From: Hymenobacter jeongseonensis | GTDB lineage: Bacteria; Bacteroidota; Bacteroidia; Cytophagales; Hymenobacteraceae | DNA length: 64,000 nucleotides | Direction: 5' to 3' | Assembly: GCF_015694725.1 (NCBI RefSeq) | Contig: NZ_JADQDQ010000004.1 | Coordinates: 310,001 to 374,000, forward strand | Translations under genes and position numbers: made by a program | Notes under the pieces: model-generated | What the model saw: the letters and a program-made list of their open reading frames with translations, nothing else | What the model was told of the DNA's origin: nothing | Databases searched by the model: none | Shown here: positions 8,319 through 17,194 of the stretch, piece after piece | Position numbering within the stretch: position 1 is the first letter of the stretch | Layout: every line of letters starts with the position of its first letter

Positions 8319-8456
8319 ATGAGTAAAGCCTTAAGAACATATGCGTTACAAGTGGCCAGTTCAAGGCCTAATTGTGAGCAATGCATGGGGGCGATGAGTT
8401 ACTCGGGGGCAGTGGCTTTGGTTTTAATTCATGGTTCAATGTTGAGTGTCATCTAA
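8319..8456 (+). CDS. Possible 45-residue small protein inside the dcw operon
   Basis: An ATG preceded by an aaggag-like stretch opens a 45-codon frame between rsmH and ftsL that ends just before the ftsL ATG. The predicted peptide has two cysteines (CEQC) and a hydrophobic second half (GAVALVLIHG). I do not recognise it. The base composition in this gap is more AT-rich than the flanking genes. It may simply be an untranslated spacer, so this is a weak call. Confidence 0.2.
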   Translation: MSKALRTYALQVASSRPNCEQCMGAMSYSGAVALVLIHGSMLSVI

Positions 8457-8460
8457 AACA

Positions 8461-9297
8461 ATGGCCACCAATACGCTCCGCCCTTCCAATACGCCGCGCC
8501 GCGCTAATGTGCCCCGCGAAGTGCCCGCGCCTGAGCCCGAGGTACTGCCGGAACCCGTGGTGGCCGAAGTGCCCGAACCGGCGCCGGAGCCCGCCCCAGC
8601 CCGCGAAACGAAGCCCCGCAAGCCCAAAAAGGAGCCCCGGCCCCGTAGCTCGTGGAGCCTGTTTTCGTTGCTGGACCGGGTGACGAGCGTGGACGGTCTT
8701 TTTCGGGAGGGCTTGCCGGTGCGCTTCCTGCCGCACTTGCTTTTTGTGATGCTGCTCACGCTGCTCTACATCGGCAACACGCACTACGGCAACCGCATGA
8801 ATCGGAACATTCACCGCCTCAAGCAGGAAACCGAGGACCTGCGCGCCGATTATACGACGCTCAAATCAGACTACATGGAGGCCAGCAAGCAAAGCGAAGT
8901 CGCTCGCAAAGTGGCCGCTTTTGGCTTGGTGGAGAGTTCTTCGCCTCCTTTCCGTATCTCGGTGCCCGCAGGACGTCTTGATGCCGCCGAACTGGAATTG
9001 ATGCCCGTGCTGACGGCTGACACCCTGGCGGCTAGGGCGGCCCGGGATTCAGCGGCGGCGCTGCAAAGTGACATTGCGGCCGGGCGTCGCCGGGAGGCGA
9101 CACTCGGCGAGGAGGATAGCGGCCCGGAGATTATTGCGCCTCTGCAGTCCCTGGATGGCGATACAACAGCGGCTGGCGCCCCGGCCGAGCCAGCTCGTCG
9201 AGCTGCTCCCACTACCAACAGCAAGACCCCAAAGGGTGCTAGTCGGCCCAAGGCCAAAACGACCGACAAACAGGATGCTAGAGCCAAATCTCGATGA
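8461..9297 (+). CDS. ftsL: FtsL-like cell division protein
   Basis: A 278-residue bitopic membrane protein in the ftsL position. It has a Pro/Glu-rich then basic cytoplasmic N-terminus (1-68), one membrane helix (about 88-106, FLPHLLFVMLLTLLYIG), a short coiled coil (about 110-150, NRNIHRLKQETEDLRADYTT) and a long low-complexity tail rich in Ala, Lys and Thr. It should sit in the divisome with FtsQ and FtsI. Position and topology identify it more than sequence does. It is much longer than E. coli FtsL (121 residues), both tails being extended. ATG 8461 is preferred; a GTG at 8446 is in frame. Its stop overlaps the ftsI start (ATGA). Confidence 0.75.
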   Translation: MATNTLRPSNTPRRANVPREVPAPEPEVLPEPVVAEVPEPAPEPAPARETKPRKPKKEPRPRSSWSLFSLLDRVTSVDGLFREGLPVRFLPHLLFVMLLTLLYIGNTHYGNRMNRNIHRLKQETEDLRADYTTLKSDYMEASKQSEVARKVAAFGLVESSSPPFRISVPAGRLDAAELELMPVLTADTLAARAARDSAAALQSDIAAGRRREATLGEEDSGPEIIAPLQSLDGDTTAAGAPAEPARRAAPTTNSKTPKGASRPKAKTTDKQDARAKSR

Positions 9298-11735
9298 AAG
9301 GCAACGTTAAGAAGTCCATTGTAACGCGGGTGCGGCTGGCCTTTCTGGGGGTAGCCGTCTTTTCGTGCGCTATTTTCTGGAAAGCCACCAAGATTCAATA
9401 CCAGGAAGGCGCCCGGTGGCGCGCCCTCGAGCAGGAACGGCGCATTAGCTACCAGCCGGTGCCGGCTACCCGGGGTAATATTTACTCTGATAACGAGAGT
9501 ATTATGGCGACCTCGCTGCCTTTTTACCGGGTGGCCTGGGACCCTGGTGTGGTGGATGACGCGGTTTTCCGCGCGGGAGTGGATTCGTTGGCGTGGCACT
9601 TATCGCACTTTTTTGGCGACCGCAGCGTGCAGGAATACCGCCGCCGGCTCATGAATGCCCGCGACCCTAAGCGGCACGTGGTGCGCTACATGCGGCTCAA
9701 CTCTCGCCAAATCAACTTTCAGGAGAAGAAGCAACTGGCCAATTGGCCCATTTTCCGGGAGAAGCGCAACCGCGGCGGGGCCATCTTTGAGAAGGTTGAC
9801 AAGCGGTTTCGGCCCTTTGGGGGCTTGGCCCAGCGCACAATTGGCTTCATCAACGAAGACAAAAACGGTGCGGGCTTGGAGTATACCTTCCAGCAAAGCC
9901 TGGCGGGCAAAGCCGGCGAAGCCTTGTTTGAGCGGGTGCCGGGCGGCATTAAGCCCGTGTACGATGGCACTGAAGTCAAGCCGCAACCCGGCTACGATGT
10001 GAAGACGACGCTTGATATCAACCTGCAGGACGTGGCTGAAAATGCCCTCTACAAATCTTTGGTTGATAACAATGCCCAGTATGGCTGCGTGATATTGATG
10101 GAAGTAGCCACCGGCGAAATCAAGGCGGTGGCCAACTTGGGCAAGGCCTCGGATGGCACCTACAAGGAGGATTACAACTACGCCTTTGCCGACCAAGGCC
10201 GAACCGAGCCGGGCTCGACTTTTAAGCTGGCGTCGATGATGGCCTTATTTGAGGCGCACCCCGAGCTTTCGCTCGATGACATGGTGGACACCGGCCCCGG
10301 CCGCATGTACGTGGGCGGAGCCGTTAAATCGGACTCGCACGCCTACGGCCGCATCACGGTGCAGCAGGTGTTTGAGAAGTCGAGCAACATAGGCGTGGCC
10401 AAGCTGGTCGATAAATATTTCTCGGGCAATCCGACGGAATACACGGACTATCTGAAGAAGTTCGGAATGAACAAGCCGTTGGGCTTCCAGATGACCGGCG
10501 AGGCCCTGCCCTACGTGAAGGACACCAAGGACCGCAGCTGGAGTCGCACCTCGCTTACTACCATGAGCATTGGCTACGAGCTGAAGTTGGCCCCACTGCA
10601 AACGCTGGCCCTCTACAATGCCGTAGCCAACGGCGGCGTGAAGGTGCAGCCCATGATTGTGCGTGAAATCAAACAGGCCGACCAAGTGCTGCAGCGCAAT
10701 GAAACGAAGGTGCTGGACCCCAAAATTTGCTCCGATGCCACGCTGGCCAAGGTGAAGTCGATGATGGAAGGCGTGGTACTGGCGGGTACGGCCCGCAATA
10801 TTCGGCCTAGGGACTACAGCATTGCCGGCAAAACTGGTACGGCCTGGAAATTCAAGAACGGGCAGTACACTAAAATGTATTCCACGAGCTTTTGCGGGTA
10901 TTTTCCGGCCGATAAGCCCAAATACAGCTGCATTGTGGTGGTAGATTCGCCCCGCAACGGCCGTATATATGGTTCCGACGTGGCCGCCCCGGTGTTCCGC
11001 GAAGTGGCCGATAAGTGCATGGCCCGCGACTTGCTCAGCCAGCGGCCGCTGCTGGCCAAAGCCCGCCTGAACAAGAGCCGCGTGCCGATGGTGCGCGCCG
11101 GCATGCAGGACGAACTGGCCCTGGTGTGCCAAAAACTGGGACTGGCGGGCCAAACCCAGGCGACCGGCGGAGAAGAGTGGGTCCGGGCGGCCTCAGATAC
11201 TGCCTTCCACGCCCGGACGGTGGCGTTGGTGGTGAATCCGGTGCGTCCCGGCCGCGTGCCGCTCGTGAAAGGCTTGACTCTGCGCGATGCCCTGTTCCTG
11301 CTTGAAAACCGGGGCCTGCACGTGCGGGCCATGGGCATGGGCCGGGTGCGCGAGCAGTCGCTGGCTGTGGGCAGTGCTGTGCAGCGTGGTGACATCATCA
11401 CCCTCACCCTGGCCGAAACGGGCCCGCGCCCGGAAGCCCCCAAAGCCTTGCCGGAACCCGAACACACCAAGGTGGCCGAAAACAAGCTGATTGTTCCCGC
11501 CGAAGTTGACCCGGCGGCCGCCAAACTCACAACGAAGCCCAAAGCCAAGGCCACACCTGCTCGCCCCAAGTCAGCAACCACCACGACTAAGACTGCGGCC
11601 GCTAAAACGGTGGAAAGCGCAACCGCGAAGAAACCCGCTTCCAAAACCAAGGCTCCCGCCACGAAGGCGCCCGCTAAGGCTCCTAAAAAGCCGGCCACTA
11701 AACCTGCGGCTAAGCCCGCCGTCCGCCACACCTAA
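9294..11735 (+). CDS. ftsI: Division-specific penicillin-binding protein (FtsI/PBP3) with PASTA domain
   Basis: Class B PBP that crosslinks septal peptidoglycan, 813 residues, with one N-terminal membrane anchor (about 13-32) and a periplasmic body. Transpeptidase motifs are complete: catalytic Ser308 in STFK (308-311), SSN at 363-365 and KTG at 513-515. The RGNIYSDN dimerisation-domain motif lies near 60. A single PASTA-like domain follows at about 648-712 (VPLVKGLTLRDAL). The last hundred or so residues are a Lys/Ala/Pro/Thr-rich tail reminiscent of histone H1 tails, which E. coli FtsI lacks. It overlaps ftsL by 4 nt. Substrate partner would be FtsW, encoded four genes on. Confidence 0.94.
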   Translation: MKGNVKKSIVTRVRLAFLGVAVFSCAIFWKATKIQYQEGARWRALEQERRISYQPVPATRGNIYSDNESIMATSLPFYRVAWDPGVVDDAVFRAGVDSLAWHLSHFFGDRSVQEYRRRLMNARDPKRHVVRYMRLNSRQINFQEKKQLANWPIFREKRNRGGAIFEKVDKRFRPFGGLAQRTIGFINEDKNGAGLEYTFQQSLAGKAGEALFERVPGGIKPVYDGTEVKPQPGYDVKTTLDINLQDVAENALYKSLVDNNAQYGCVILMEVATGEIKAVANLGKASDGTYKEDYNYAFADQGRTEPGSTFKLASMMALFEAHPELSLDDMVDTGPGRMYVGGAVKSDSHAYGRITVQQVFEKSSNIGVAKLVDKYFSGNPTEYTDYLKKFGMNKPLGFQMTGEALPYVKDTKDRSWSRTSLTTMSIGYELKLAPLQTLALYNAVANGGVKVQPMIVREIKQADQVLQRNETKVLDPKICSDATLAKVKSMMEGVVLAGTARNIRPRDYSIAGKTGTAWKFKNGQYTKMYSTSFCGYFPADKPKYSCIVVVDSPRNGRIYGSDVAAPVFREVADKCMARDLLSQRPLLAKARLNKSRVPMVRAGMQDELALVCQKLGLAGQTQATGGEEWVRAASDTAFHARTVALVVNPVRPGRVPLVKGLTLRDALFLLENRGLHVRAMGMGRVREQSLAVGSAVQRGDIITLTLAETGPRPEAPKALPEPEHTKVAENKLIVPAEVDPAAAKLTTKPKAKATPARPKSATTTTKTAAAKTVESATAKKPASKTKAPATKAPAKAPKKPATKPAAKPAVRHT

Positions 11736-11788
11736 TTGCTCTGTTTGCCCGGCCGCTGTCGTTTGACGGGCGTCTGATTACCCCGCTC

Positions 11789-13261
11789 ATGATTTCCCTG
11801 CCGCTCTTTTCCCTGCTAACCGACGTGACTGTGCTGGCCCAGTACGGCCCCACCGACGTGCCCATCACCGCCCTCACCCTCGATTCGAGGGAAGCGGGGC
11901 CGGGCGTCGCTTTTTGCGCGTTGCGCGGCACGGCTACCGATGGCCACAAGTTTATCGAAGCTGCGGTGGCGCAGGGCTTGGCGGCGGTGGTTTGCGAGGA
12001 ACTGCCGGCGGTTTTGCATCCGGCCACATCTTATGTGTTGGTGAAGGACAGTGGCGCGGCGCTGGCGCACATGGCGGCAGCTTTTTACGGGCATCCATCG
12101 CGCCAATTGAAACTGATTGGGGTAACGGGCACCAACGGTAAAACGACTTGTGCTACGCTATTGCACAAGCTGTTGCGCGAATTGGGCTACCACGCGGGCT
12201 TGCTTAGCACGGTGCAAAATCAGATTGACGAGGAAGTAATTCCCGCTACGCACACCACGCCCGACGCCATTCGGCTGAATGCGCTGCTGGCCCGCATGGT
12301 AGCGGCCGGCTGCACCCACGTGTGCATGGAAGTGAGTAGCCACGCTGTGGCGCAGCACCGTGTTACGGGCCTGCGCTTCGCCGGGGGCGTATTTACCAAC
12401 CTCACCCACGACCACCTCGATTACCACGGTACCTTCGATAACTACCTGAAGGCCAAGAAAGGCTTTTTCGACGCGCTGCCCAAAACGGCCTTTGCCCTGA
12501 CCAATGCCGACGACAAGCGTGGCCCGGTGATGCTGCAAAACACCGCCGCCCGCCGCGAAACCTATTCCCTGCGCGGGGCGGCTACGTTCCGTGCCAAGCT
12601 CATTGCCAACGAAGTCCACGGCCTGCACCTGGAAATTGACGGCCGCGAAATCCTGTTTCGCCTCATTGGCGTGTTCAACGCCTACAACCTGCTGGCCGTG
12701 TATGGTGCGGCCGTGCTGCTGGGCGAAGACCCCACCGAAGTGCTGACCATTCTCTCGGGCTTGACGACCGCGCCCGGTCGTTTCGAGCCGGTGGTGTCGG
12801 AAAAGCAGGGCATAACTGGCATCGTGGACTACGCCCACACGCCCGACGCGCTGGAAAACGTGCTCCAAACCCTGCTCGAAATCCGCCAGCCCAGCCAGCA
12901 AATCATCACCGTGGTGGGCTGCGGCGGCAACCGCGACGCGGCCAAGCGCCCCATCATGGCCAACCTGGCGGCGCGCCTATCCAACCAAGTCATTCTCACC
13001 GCCGACAACCCGCGCTTCGAGGACCCCAACGACATTCTGGCTCAAATGCAAGCCGGGGTCACGGCTCCCGATTCGGCCAAGGTGCGTACCGTGGCCGACC
13101 GCCGCGAAGCCATTCAAACGGCCGTGCAATTAGCAGGAGCCAATGATATTGTGTTAGTTGCGGGCAAAGGCCACGAAAACTACCAGGAAATACGCGGCGT
13201 GAAAGCTCCGTTTGACGACAAATTGATTTTGACCGAAGTTTTTGCTGCCCTCGGCAAGTAA
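11789..13261 (+). CDS. murE: UDP-MurNAc-L-Ala-D-Glu:meso-DAP ligase MurE
   Basis: Cytoplasmic Mur ligase of 490 residues that adds the third stem residue to the peptidoglycan precursor. The ATP loop GTNGKT is at 114-119, and the HTTPDA and MEVSSHAV substrate motifs follow. The specificity motif is DNPR at 406-409, which in this family signals meso-diaminopimelate rather than lysine, matching a Gram-negative wall. The C-terminal lobe has VDYAHTPDALE and VAGKGHENYQ. The 53-bp gap from ftsI has no terminator. Confidence 0.96.
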   Translation: MISLPLFSLLTDVTVLAQYGPTDVPITALTLDSREAGPGVAFCALRGTATDGHKFIEAAVAQGLAAVVCEELPAVLHPATSYVLVKDSGAALAHMAAAFYGHPSRQLKLIGVTGTNGKTTCATLLHKLLRELGYHAGLLSTVQNQIDEEVIPATHTTPDAIRLNALLARMVAAGCTHVCMEVSSHAVAQHRVTGLRFAGGVFTNLTHDHLDYHGTFDNYLKAKKGFFDALPKTAFALTNADDKRGPVMLQNTAARRETYSLRGAATFRAKLIANEVHGLHLEIDGREILFRLIGVFNAYNLLAVYGAAVLLGEDPTEVLTILSGLTTAPGRFEPVVSEKQGITGIVDYAHTPDALENVLQTLLEIRQPSQQIITVVGCGGNRDAAKRPIMANLAARLSNQVILTADNPRFEDPNDILAQMQAGVTAPDSAKVRTVADRREAIQTAVQLAGANDIVLVAGKGHENYQEIRGVKAPFDDKLILTEVFAALGK

Positions 13262-13285
13262 CGGCCTGCTGCTAACCGTACCTGA

Positions 13286-14506
13286 ATGCTTTATTACCTC
13301 TTCCGTTACCTCGACGAGCATTACCATTTGCCTGGAATTGGGGTGTTTCAATACACCACGTTCCGCGCGGGGCTGGCAATTGTCATTTCCCTGCTCATCG
13401 CCCTCACCTTTGGGCATCGCCTGATTCGGGTTCTGCAGAAAAAGCAGATTGGCGAAAGCGTGCGCGACCTGGGCCTGCAAGGCCAAACCGAGAAGAAGGG
13501 CACGCCTACCATGGGCGGCCTCATCATCATTCTTGCCATTCTGGTTCCGGTGTTGTTGCTGGCCCGGCTGCGCAACATCTACATCATTCTGATGCTGCTC
13601 AGCACCGTGTGGCTGGGGCTGATTGGGTTCCTGGACGACTACATCAAGGTTTTTCGCAAGAACAAAGAGGGACTGAGCGGGCGGTTTAAGGTGCTGGGCC
13701 AAGTAGGTTTGGGTATCACGGTGGGTTGGGTGCTGTTCTACAGCGATGAAATCACCATCCGGGAATACCTGCAGCCCAACGGCCTGTTCTCGACCGTGAA
13801 CGCCACCAAGTTCTACAAGGACGTGCACCTGATGATTACCACCGTGCCGTTTATGAAGGACAACGAGCTGAACTACGCCAATTTGTTTGCCACGGCCGGC
13901 ACCATTTTCAACGGCCTGTACGGCTTTCTCTACATCCCGATTGTCATCTTTTTGGTCACGGCCATCAGCAACGGCGCCAACCTTACGGACGGCCTCGACG
14001 GGCTGGCAGCCGGCACGTCGGCCATCATCGGCGTCACGCTGGCCATTTTTGCTTTTGTGAGCGGCAACGCGCTACTGGCTGACTATCTGGATGTCATGTT
14101 TATTCCAGATTCCGGCGAGCTGGTTATTTTCTGTACGGCCTTTGTGGGCGCGTGCATCGGGTTTTTGTGGTATAACTCGTACCCGGCGCAGGTTTTCATG
14201 GGCGACACGGGGTCGCTGACGTTGGGCGGCATCATCACAGTGCTGGCGTTGGTGGTGCGCAAGGAGCTGCTGATTCCCGTGTTGTGCGGCGTGTTTATTA
14301 TTGAAAATCTGTCGGTTGTAGTGCAGGTGAGCTGGTTTAAGTACACCAAGCGCAAATACGGCGAAGGCCGGCGCCTGCTGCGCATGTCGCCGCTACACCA
14401 CCACTACCAGAAGCTAGGCTACCACGAATCCAAAATTGTATCGCGCTTCTGGATTGTCGGCATCATGCTGGCTGTCATTACTTTGGTTACGTTGAAACTG
14501 CGTTAG
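13286..14506 (+). CDS. mraY: Phospho-MurNAc-pentapeptide transferase MraY
   Basis: Polytopic inner-membrane enzyme of 406 residues that makes lipid I from UDP-MurNAc-pentapeptide and undecaprenyl phosphate. Family motifs present are [28 protein letters not shown] with the catalytic Asp cluster, MGDTGSL and the histidine loop [10 protein letters not shown]. About ten membrane helices can be traced. It is longer than the 360 residues of E. coli MraY, with an insertion near residues 145-210, which is usual for Bacteroidota. It is followed after one base by murD. Confidence 0.96.
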   Translation: MLYYLFRYLDEHYHLPGIGVFQYTTFRAGLAIVISLLIALTFGHRLIRVLQKKQIGESVRDLGLQGQTEKKGTPTMGGLIIILAILVPVLLLARLRNIYIILMLLSTVWLGLIGFLDDYIKVFRKNKEGLSGRFKVLGQVGLGITVGWVLFYSDEITIREYLQPNGLFSTVNATKFYKDVHLMITTVPFMKDNELNYANLFATAGTIFNGLYGFLYIPIVIFLVTAISNGANLTDGLDGLAAGTSAIIGVTLAIFAFVSGNALLADYLDVMFIPDSGELVIFCTAFVGACIGFLWYNSYPAQVFMGDTGSLTLGGIITVLALVVRKELLIPVLCGVFIIENLSVVVQVSWFKYTKRKYGEGRRLLRMSPLHHHYQKLGYHESKIVSRFWIVGIMLAVITLVTLKLR

Positions 14507-14507
14507 A

Positions 14508-15884
14508 ATGAATATTGTAATCCTCGGAGCAGCGGAGAGCGGAGTGGGAGCGGCCCTGTTGGCGCAGGCCAAAGGCCATTCCGTATTCGTATCGGACCGC
14601 GGCGCCATTCAGCCGGTGTATAAGGAGAAGCTCGCCCAGGCCGGCCTCGATTTTGAAGAAAACCAGCACACGCTGGAGAAAATATTGCAGGCAGACGAGG
14701 TTATCAAAAGCCCCGGCATCCCCGAGAAAGCCCCGGTCATTCAGGCCCTGCGCGAAAAAGGCACGCCCATTATTTCCGAAATCGAGTTTGCCGGCCGCTA
14801 CACCAAAGCCAAGTGCATCTGCATCACGGGCACCAACGGCAAAACCACCACCACGCTGCTCACCTACCACTTGCTGAAAAGCGCCGGCCTGAAAGTGGGC
14901 CTGGCCGGCAACGTGGGCTACAGCTTGGCCGAGCAAATCATTGCCGACGCCCACGACTATTATGTGGTGGAGCTGAGCAGCTTCCAACTCGACGACACCC
15001 ATGCATTCCAGCCCTGGATAGCTGTGCTGCTTAATATCACGCCCGACCACCTCGACCGCTACGGGTACTCGTTGGAGAATTATGCCCAGGCCAAGCTGCG
15101 CATTGCTAGGAATCTGGACAGCGAAGGCAGTTTTATCTACAACATCGACGATGAGGCGACGGGCAGGTACCTGCAAACGGCTTTCATGGAAACGCGCCTG
15201 TTGCCCTTCAGCCTGCACCGCCACCCCGATGTGAACCTGGCCGGCTACTACACCAGCGAGGATTCGCTCTGCACCAACCTCACCGCCGGCATCGACCAAC
15301 GCGAGGACACGCCGCTGAGCACCGCCAACTCTCCCCTTATCGGCCAGCACAACCGCCAGAATACCCTGGCGGCCGTCCTCGCCGCCCGCGTTGCGGGCCT
15401 CAGCACCGAGGAAATTGAGGCCGCCCTGGCTACGTTCCAAAACGCTGACCACCGCCTCCAGCCCGTGGGCGAAATCAACGGCGTCCGCTTCATCAACGAC
15501 AGCAAGGCCACCAACGTGGAAGCCGCGTGGTATGCCCTCGACGGCATCAAGCAGCCCATTGTGTGGATAGCCGGCGGCACCGACAAAGGTAACGACTACA
15601 GCAGCCTGCTCGGCCCCGTACGCAACCGGGTGAAAGCCCTCGTTTGCTTGGGCGTTGACAACGCCAAGTTGCGCACCGCTTTCGACAAGGAGGTGCCGCA
15701 CGTGGAAGAAACCCAAAGCATGGCCGATGCTGTGGCCCGCGCCGCTGCCCTGGCCGCGCCCGGCGACGTGGTGCTGCTCTCGCCCTGTTGCGCCAGCTTC
15801 GACCTTTTCAAGAACTACGAAGACCGGGGTCGGCAATTCACCCAGGCCGTCCAAGGCTTATCTGCATCAGCGCCATCTATTTAA
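14508..15884 (+). CDS. murD: UDP-MurNAc-L-alanine:D-glutamate ligase MurD
   Basis: Cytoplasmic Mur ligase, 458 residues, adding D-Glu to UDP-MurNAc-L-Ala. The N-terminal Rossmann domain opens with NIVILGAAESGVGAA, the ATP loop GTNGKT sits at 108-113, VVELSSFQLD at about 156-165 and NDSKATNVEA in the C-terminal half. SPCCASFD near the end is also typical. It starts one base after the mraY stop and ends 20 bp before ftsW, so it lies inside one transcript. Confidence 0.96.
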   Translation: MNIVILGAAESGVGAALLAQAKGHSVFVSDRGAIQPVYKEKLAQAGLDFEENQHTLEKILQADEVIKSPGIPEKAPVIQALREKGTPIISEIEFAGRYTKAKCICITGTNGKTTTTLLTYHLLKSAGLKVGLAGNVGYSLAEQIIADAHDYYVVELSSFQLDDTHAFQPWIAVLLNITPDHLDRYGYSLENYAQAKLRIARNLDSEGSFIYNIDDEATGRYLQTAFMETRLLPFSLHRHPDVNLAGYYTSEDSLCTNLTAGIDQREDTPLSTANSPLIGQHNRQNTLAAVLAARVAGLSTEEIEAALATFQNADHRLQPVGEINGVRFINDSKATNVEAAWYALDGIKQPIVWIAGGTDKGNDYSSLLGPVRNRVKALVCLGVDNAKLRTAFDKEVPHVEETQSMADAVARAAALAAPGDVVLLSPCCASFDLFKNYEDRGRQFTQAVQGLSASAPSI

Positions 15885-15904
15885 TCAGCGAAAACCAGCG
15901 ATTT

Positions 15905-17086
15905 ATGGAACCCTCAAAAAACCTGCTGCAACGGAACCTCAAGGGCGACCCCATTTTGTGGGCCATCGTGCTGCTGTTTTCCTTCATCAGCATTGCGGTG
16001 GTGTATTCGGCCACCGGCACGCTGGCCTACAAGAAGATGGACGGCAATACCGAGCACTTTTTGATTAAGCACACGGCCCTGATTCTGGTGGGACTGGCCT
16101 TTATGTGGCTGGCGCACCGCGTTGATTACCGCTACTACTCCCGGCTGGCGCTGTATGCGCTGCTGGTTTCGGTACCGTTGCTGCTGTTTACCTATCTAAT
16201 GGGCTCCAACATCAACGAAGCCTCGCGCTGGCTCACCATTCCGGTGATTAACCAAACGTTTCAGCCTTCCGACTTGGCCAAGTTGGCCTTGATTTCGCAC
16301 TTGGCCAGCATGCTCAGCCGGCGCCAGCAGCACCTGGATGATTTCTGGACGACACTTTTCCCAGTAATGCTCTGGGTTGGCATTATCTGCGGGCTCATTA
16401 TTTTGAGTAACGCCTCGACCGCGCTGCTGCTTTTCGCAACGTGCCTGCTGCTGATGTTCATCGGGCGCGTGCCGCTCCGGCAAATGGCCGTGATGCTGGC
16501 TATCGGCATCGTGGTGGGCGGCGCCGGACTGGCCACGGGCCAGCGGGGCAAAACGGTAATGTCGCGCATCGAGAACTTCAGCAACCCGAACGTGAAAGTG
16601 CCTTTTCAGTTGGAACATAGCTACATCGCCATTGCTACGGGAGGTATTGCCGGCAAAGGCCCTGGCAAAAGCACCGAGCGCAACATTCTGCCGCACCCCT
16701 ATTCGGACTTTATCTACGCCATTATCATCGAAGAATACGGCCTGATTGGTGGGGCCGTGGTGCTGTTTCTTTACCTGGCCTTCCTGTACCGAGGCCTCAA
16801 AACGGTGATGAATAGTTACGGCGCGTTTGGCGGCCTGCTTTCGGCGGGCCTCAGCTTCAGTTTGGTGTTGCAGGCGCTGGTGAACATGGGCGTGGCCGTG
16901 GGGCTGGGGCCCATCACCGGCCTGCCGCTGCCCTTGCTGAGCATGGGCGGCACCTCACTTATTTTCACGGGCATCAGCATCGGCATCATTCTGGCGGTCA
17001 GCCGGGGGGAGCGCGAAGTGCGTCCCATGACCGGCGAACCCGACGACACGGCGCGTATCCCCAGCAAGCGGGCCGCGTATGCTTAA
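15905..17086 (+). CDS. ftsW: Septal lipid II polymerase FtsW (SEDS family)
   Basis: Polytopic SEDS glycosyltransferase of 393 residues that polymerises lipid II at the septum together with FtsI. About ten membrane helices are visible. The family segment ATGGIAGKGPGKST and the HPYSDFIYAIIIEEYG loop with the catalytic Asp are intact, as is the C-terminal LPLPLLSMGGTS. ATG 15905 was chosen over a longer frame that would run far into the murD gene; the first residues then form the expected short cytoplasmic N-terminus before helix 1. Confidence 0.95.
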   Translation: MEPSKNLLQRNLKGDPILWAIVLLFSFISIAVVYSATGTLAYKKMDGNTEHFLIKHTALILVGLAFMWLAHRVDYRYYSRLALYALLVSVPLLLFTYLMGSNINEASRWLTIPVINQTFQPSDLAKLALISHLASMLSRRQQHLDDFWTTLFPVMLWVGIICGLIILSNASTALLLFATCLLLMFIGRVPLRQMAVMLAIGIVVGGAGLATGQRGKTVMSRIENFSNPNVKVPFQLEHSYIAIATGGIAGKGPGKSTERNILPHPYSDFIYAIIIEEYGLIGGAVVLFLYLAFLYRGLKTVMNSYGAFGGLLSAGLSFSLVLQALVNMGVAVGLGPITGLPLPLLSMGGTSLIFTGISIGIILAVSRGEREVRPMTGEPDDTARIPSKRAAYA

Positions 17087-17194
17087 TCAACTTCTCCGGT
17101 TCTAATTGAGCGAACCAAGGCATTTTTCACATTCGAACAGACTGTTTCAGAATGATGAGTTGCGCTGCTCCGCTTCATATAGCCGCCGATATCT

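Noticed and set aside
14487..15854. 455-codon minus-strand frame opposite murD
   Set aside because: It lies fully opposite murD, which has all its catalytic motifs. The frame is a codon-bias shadow.
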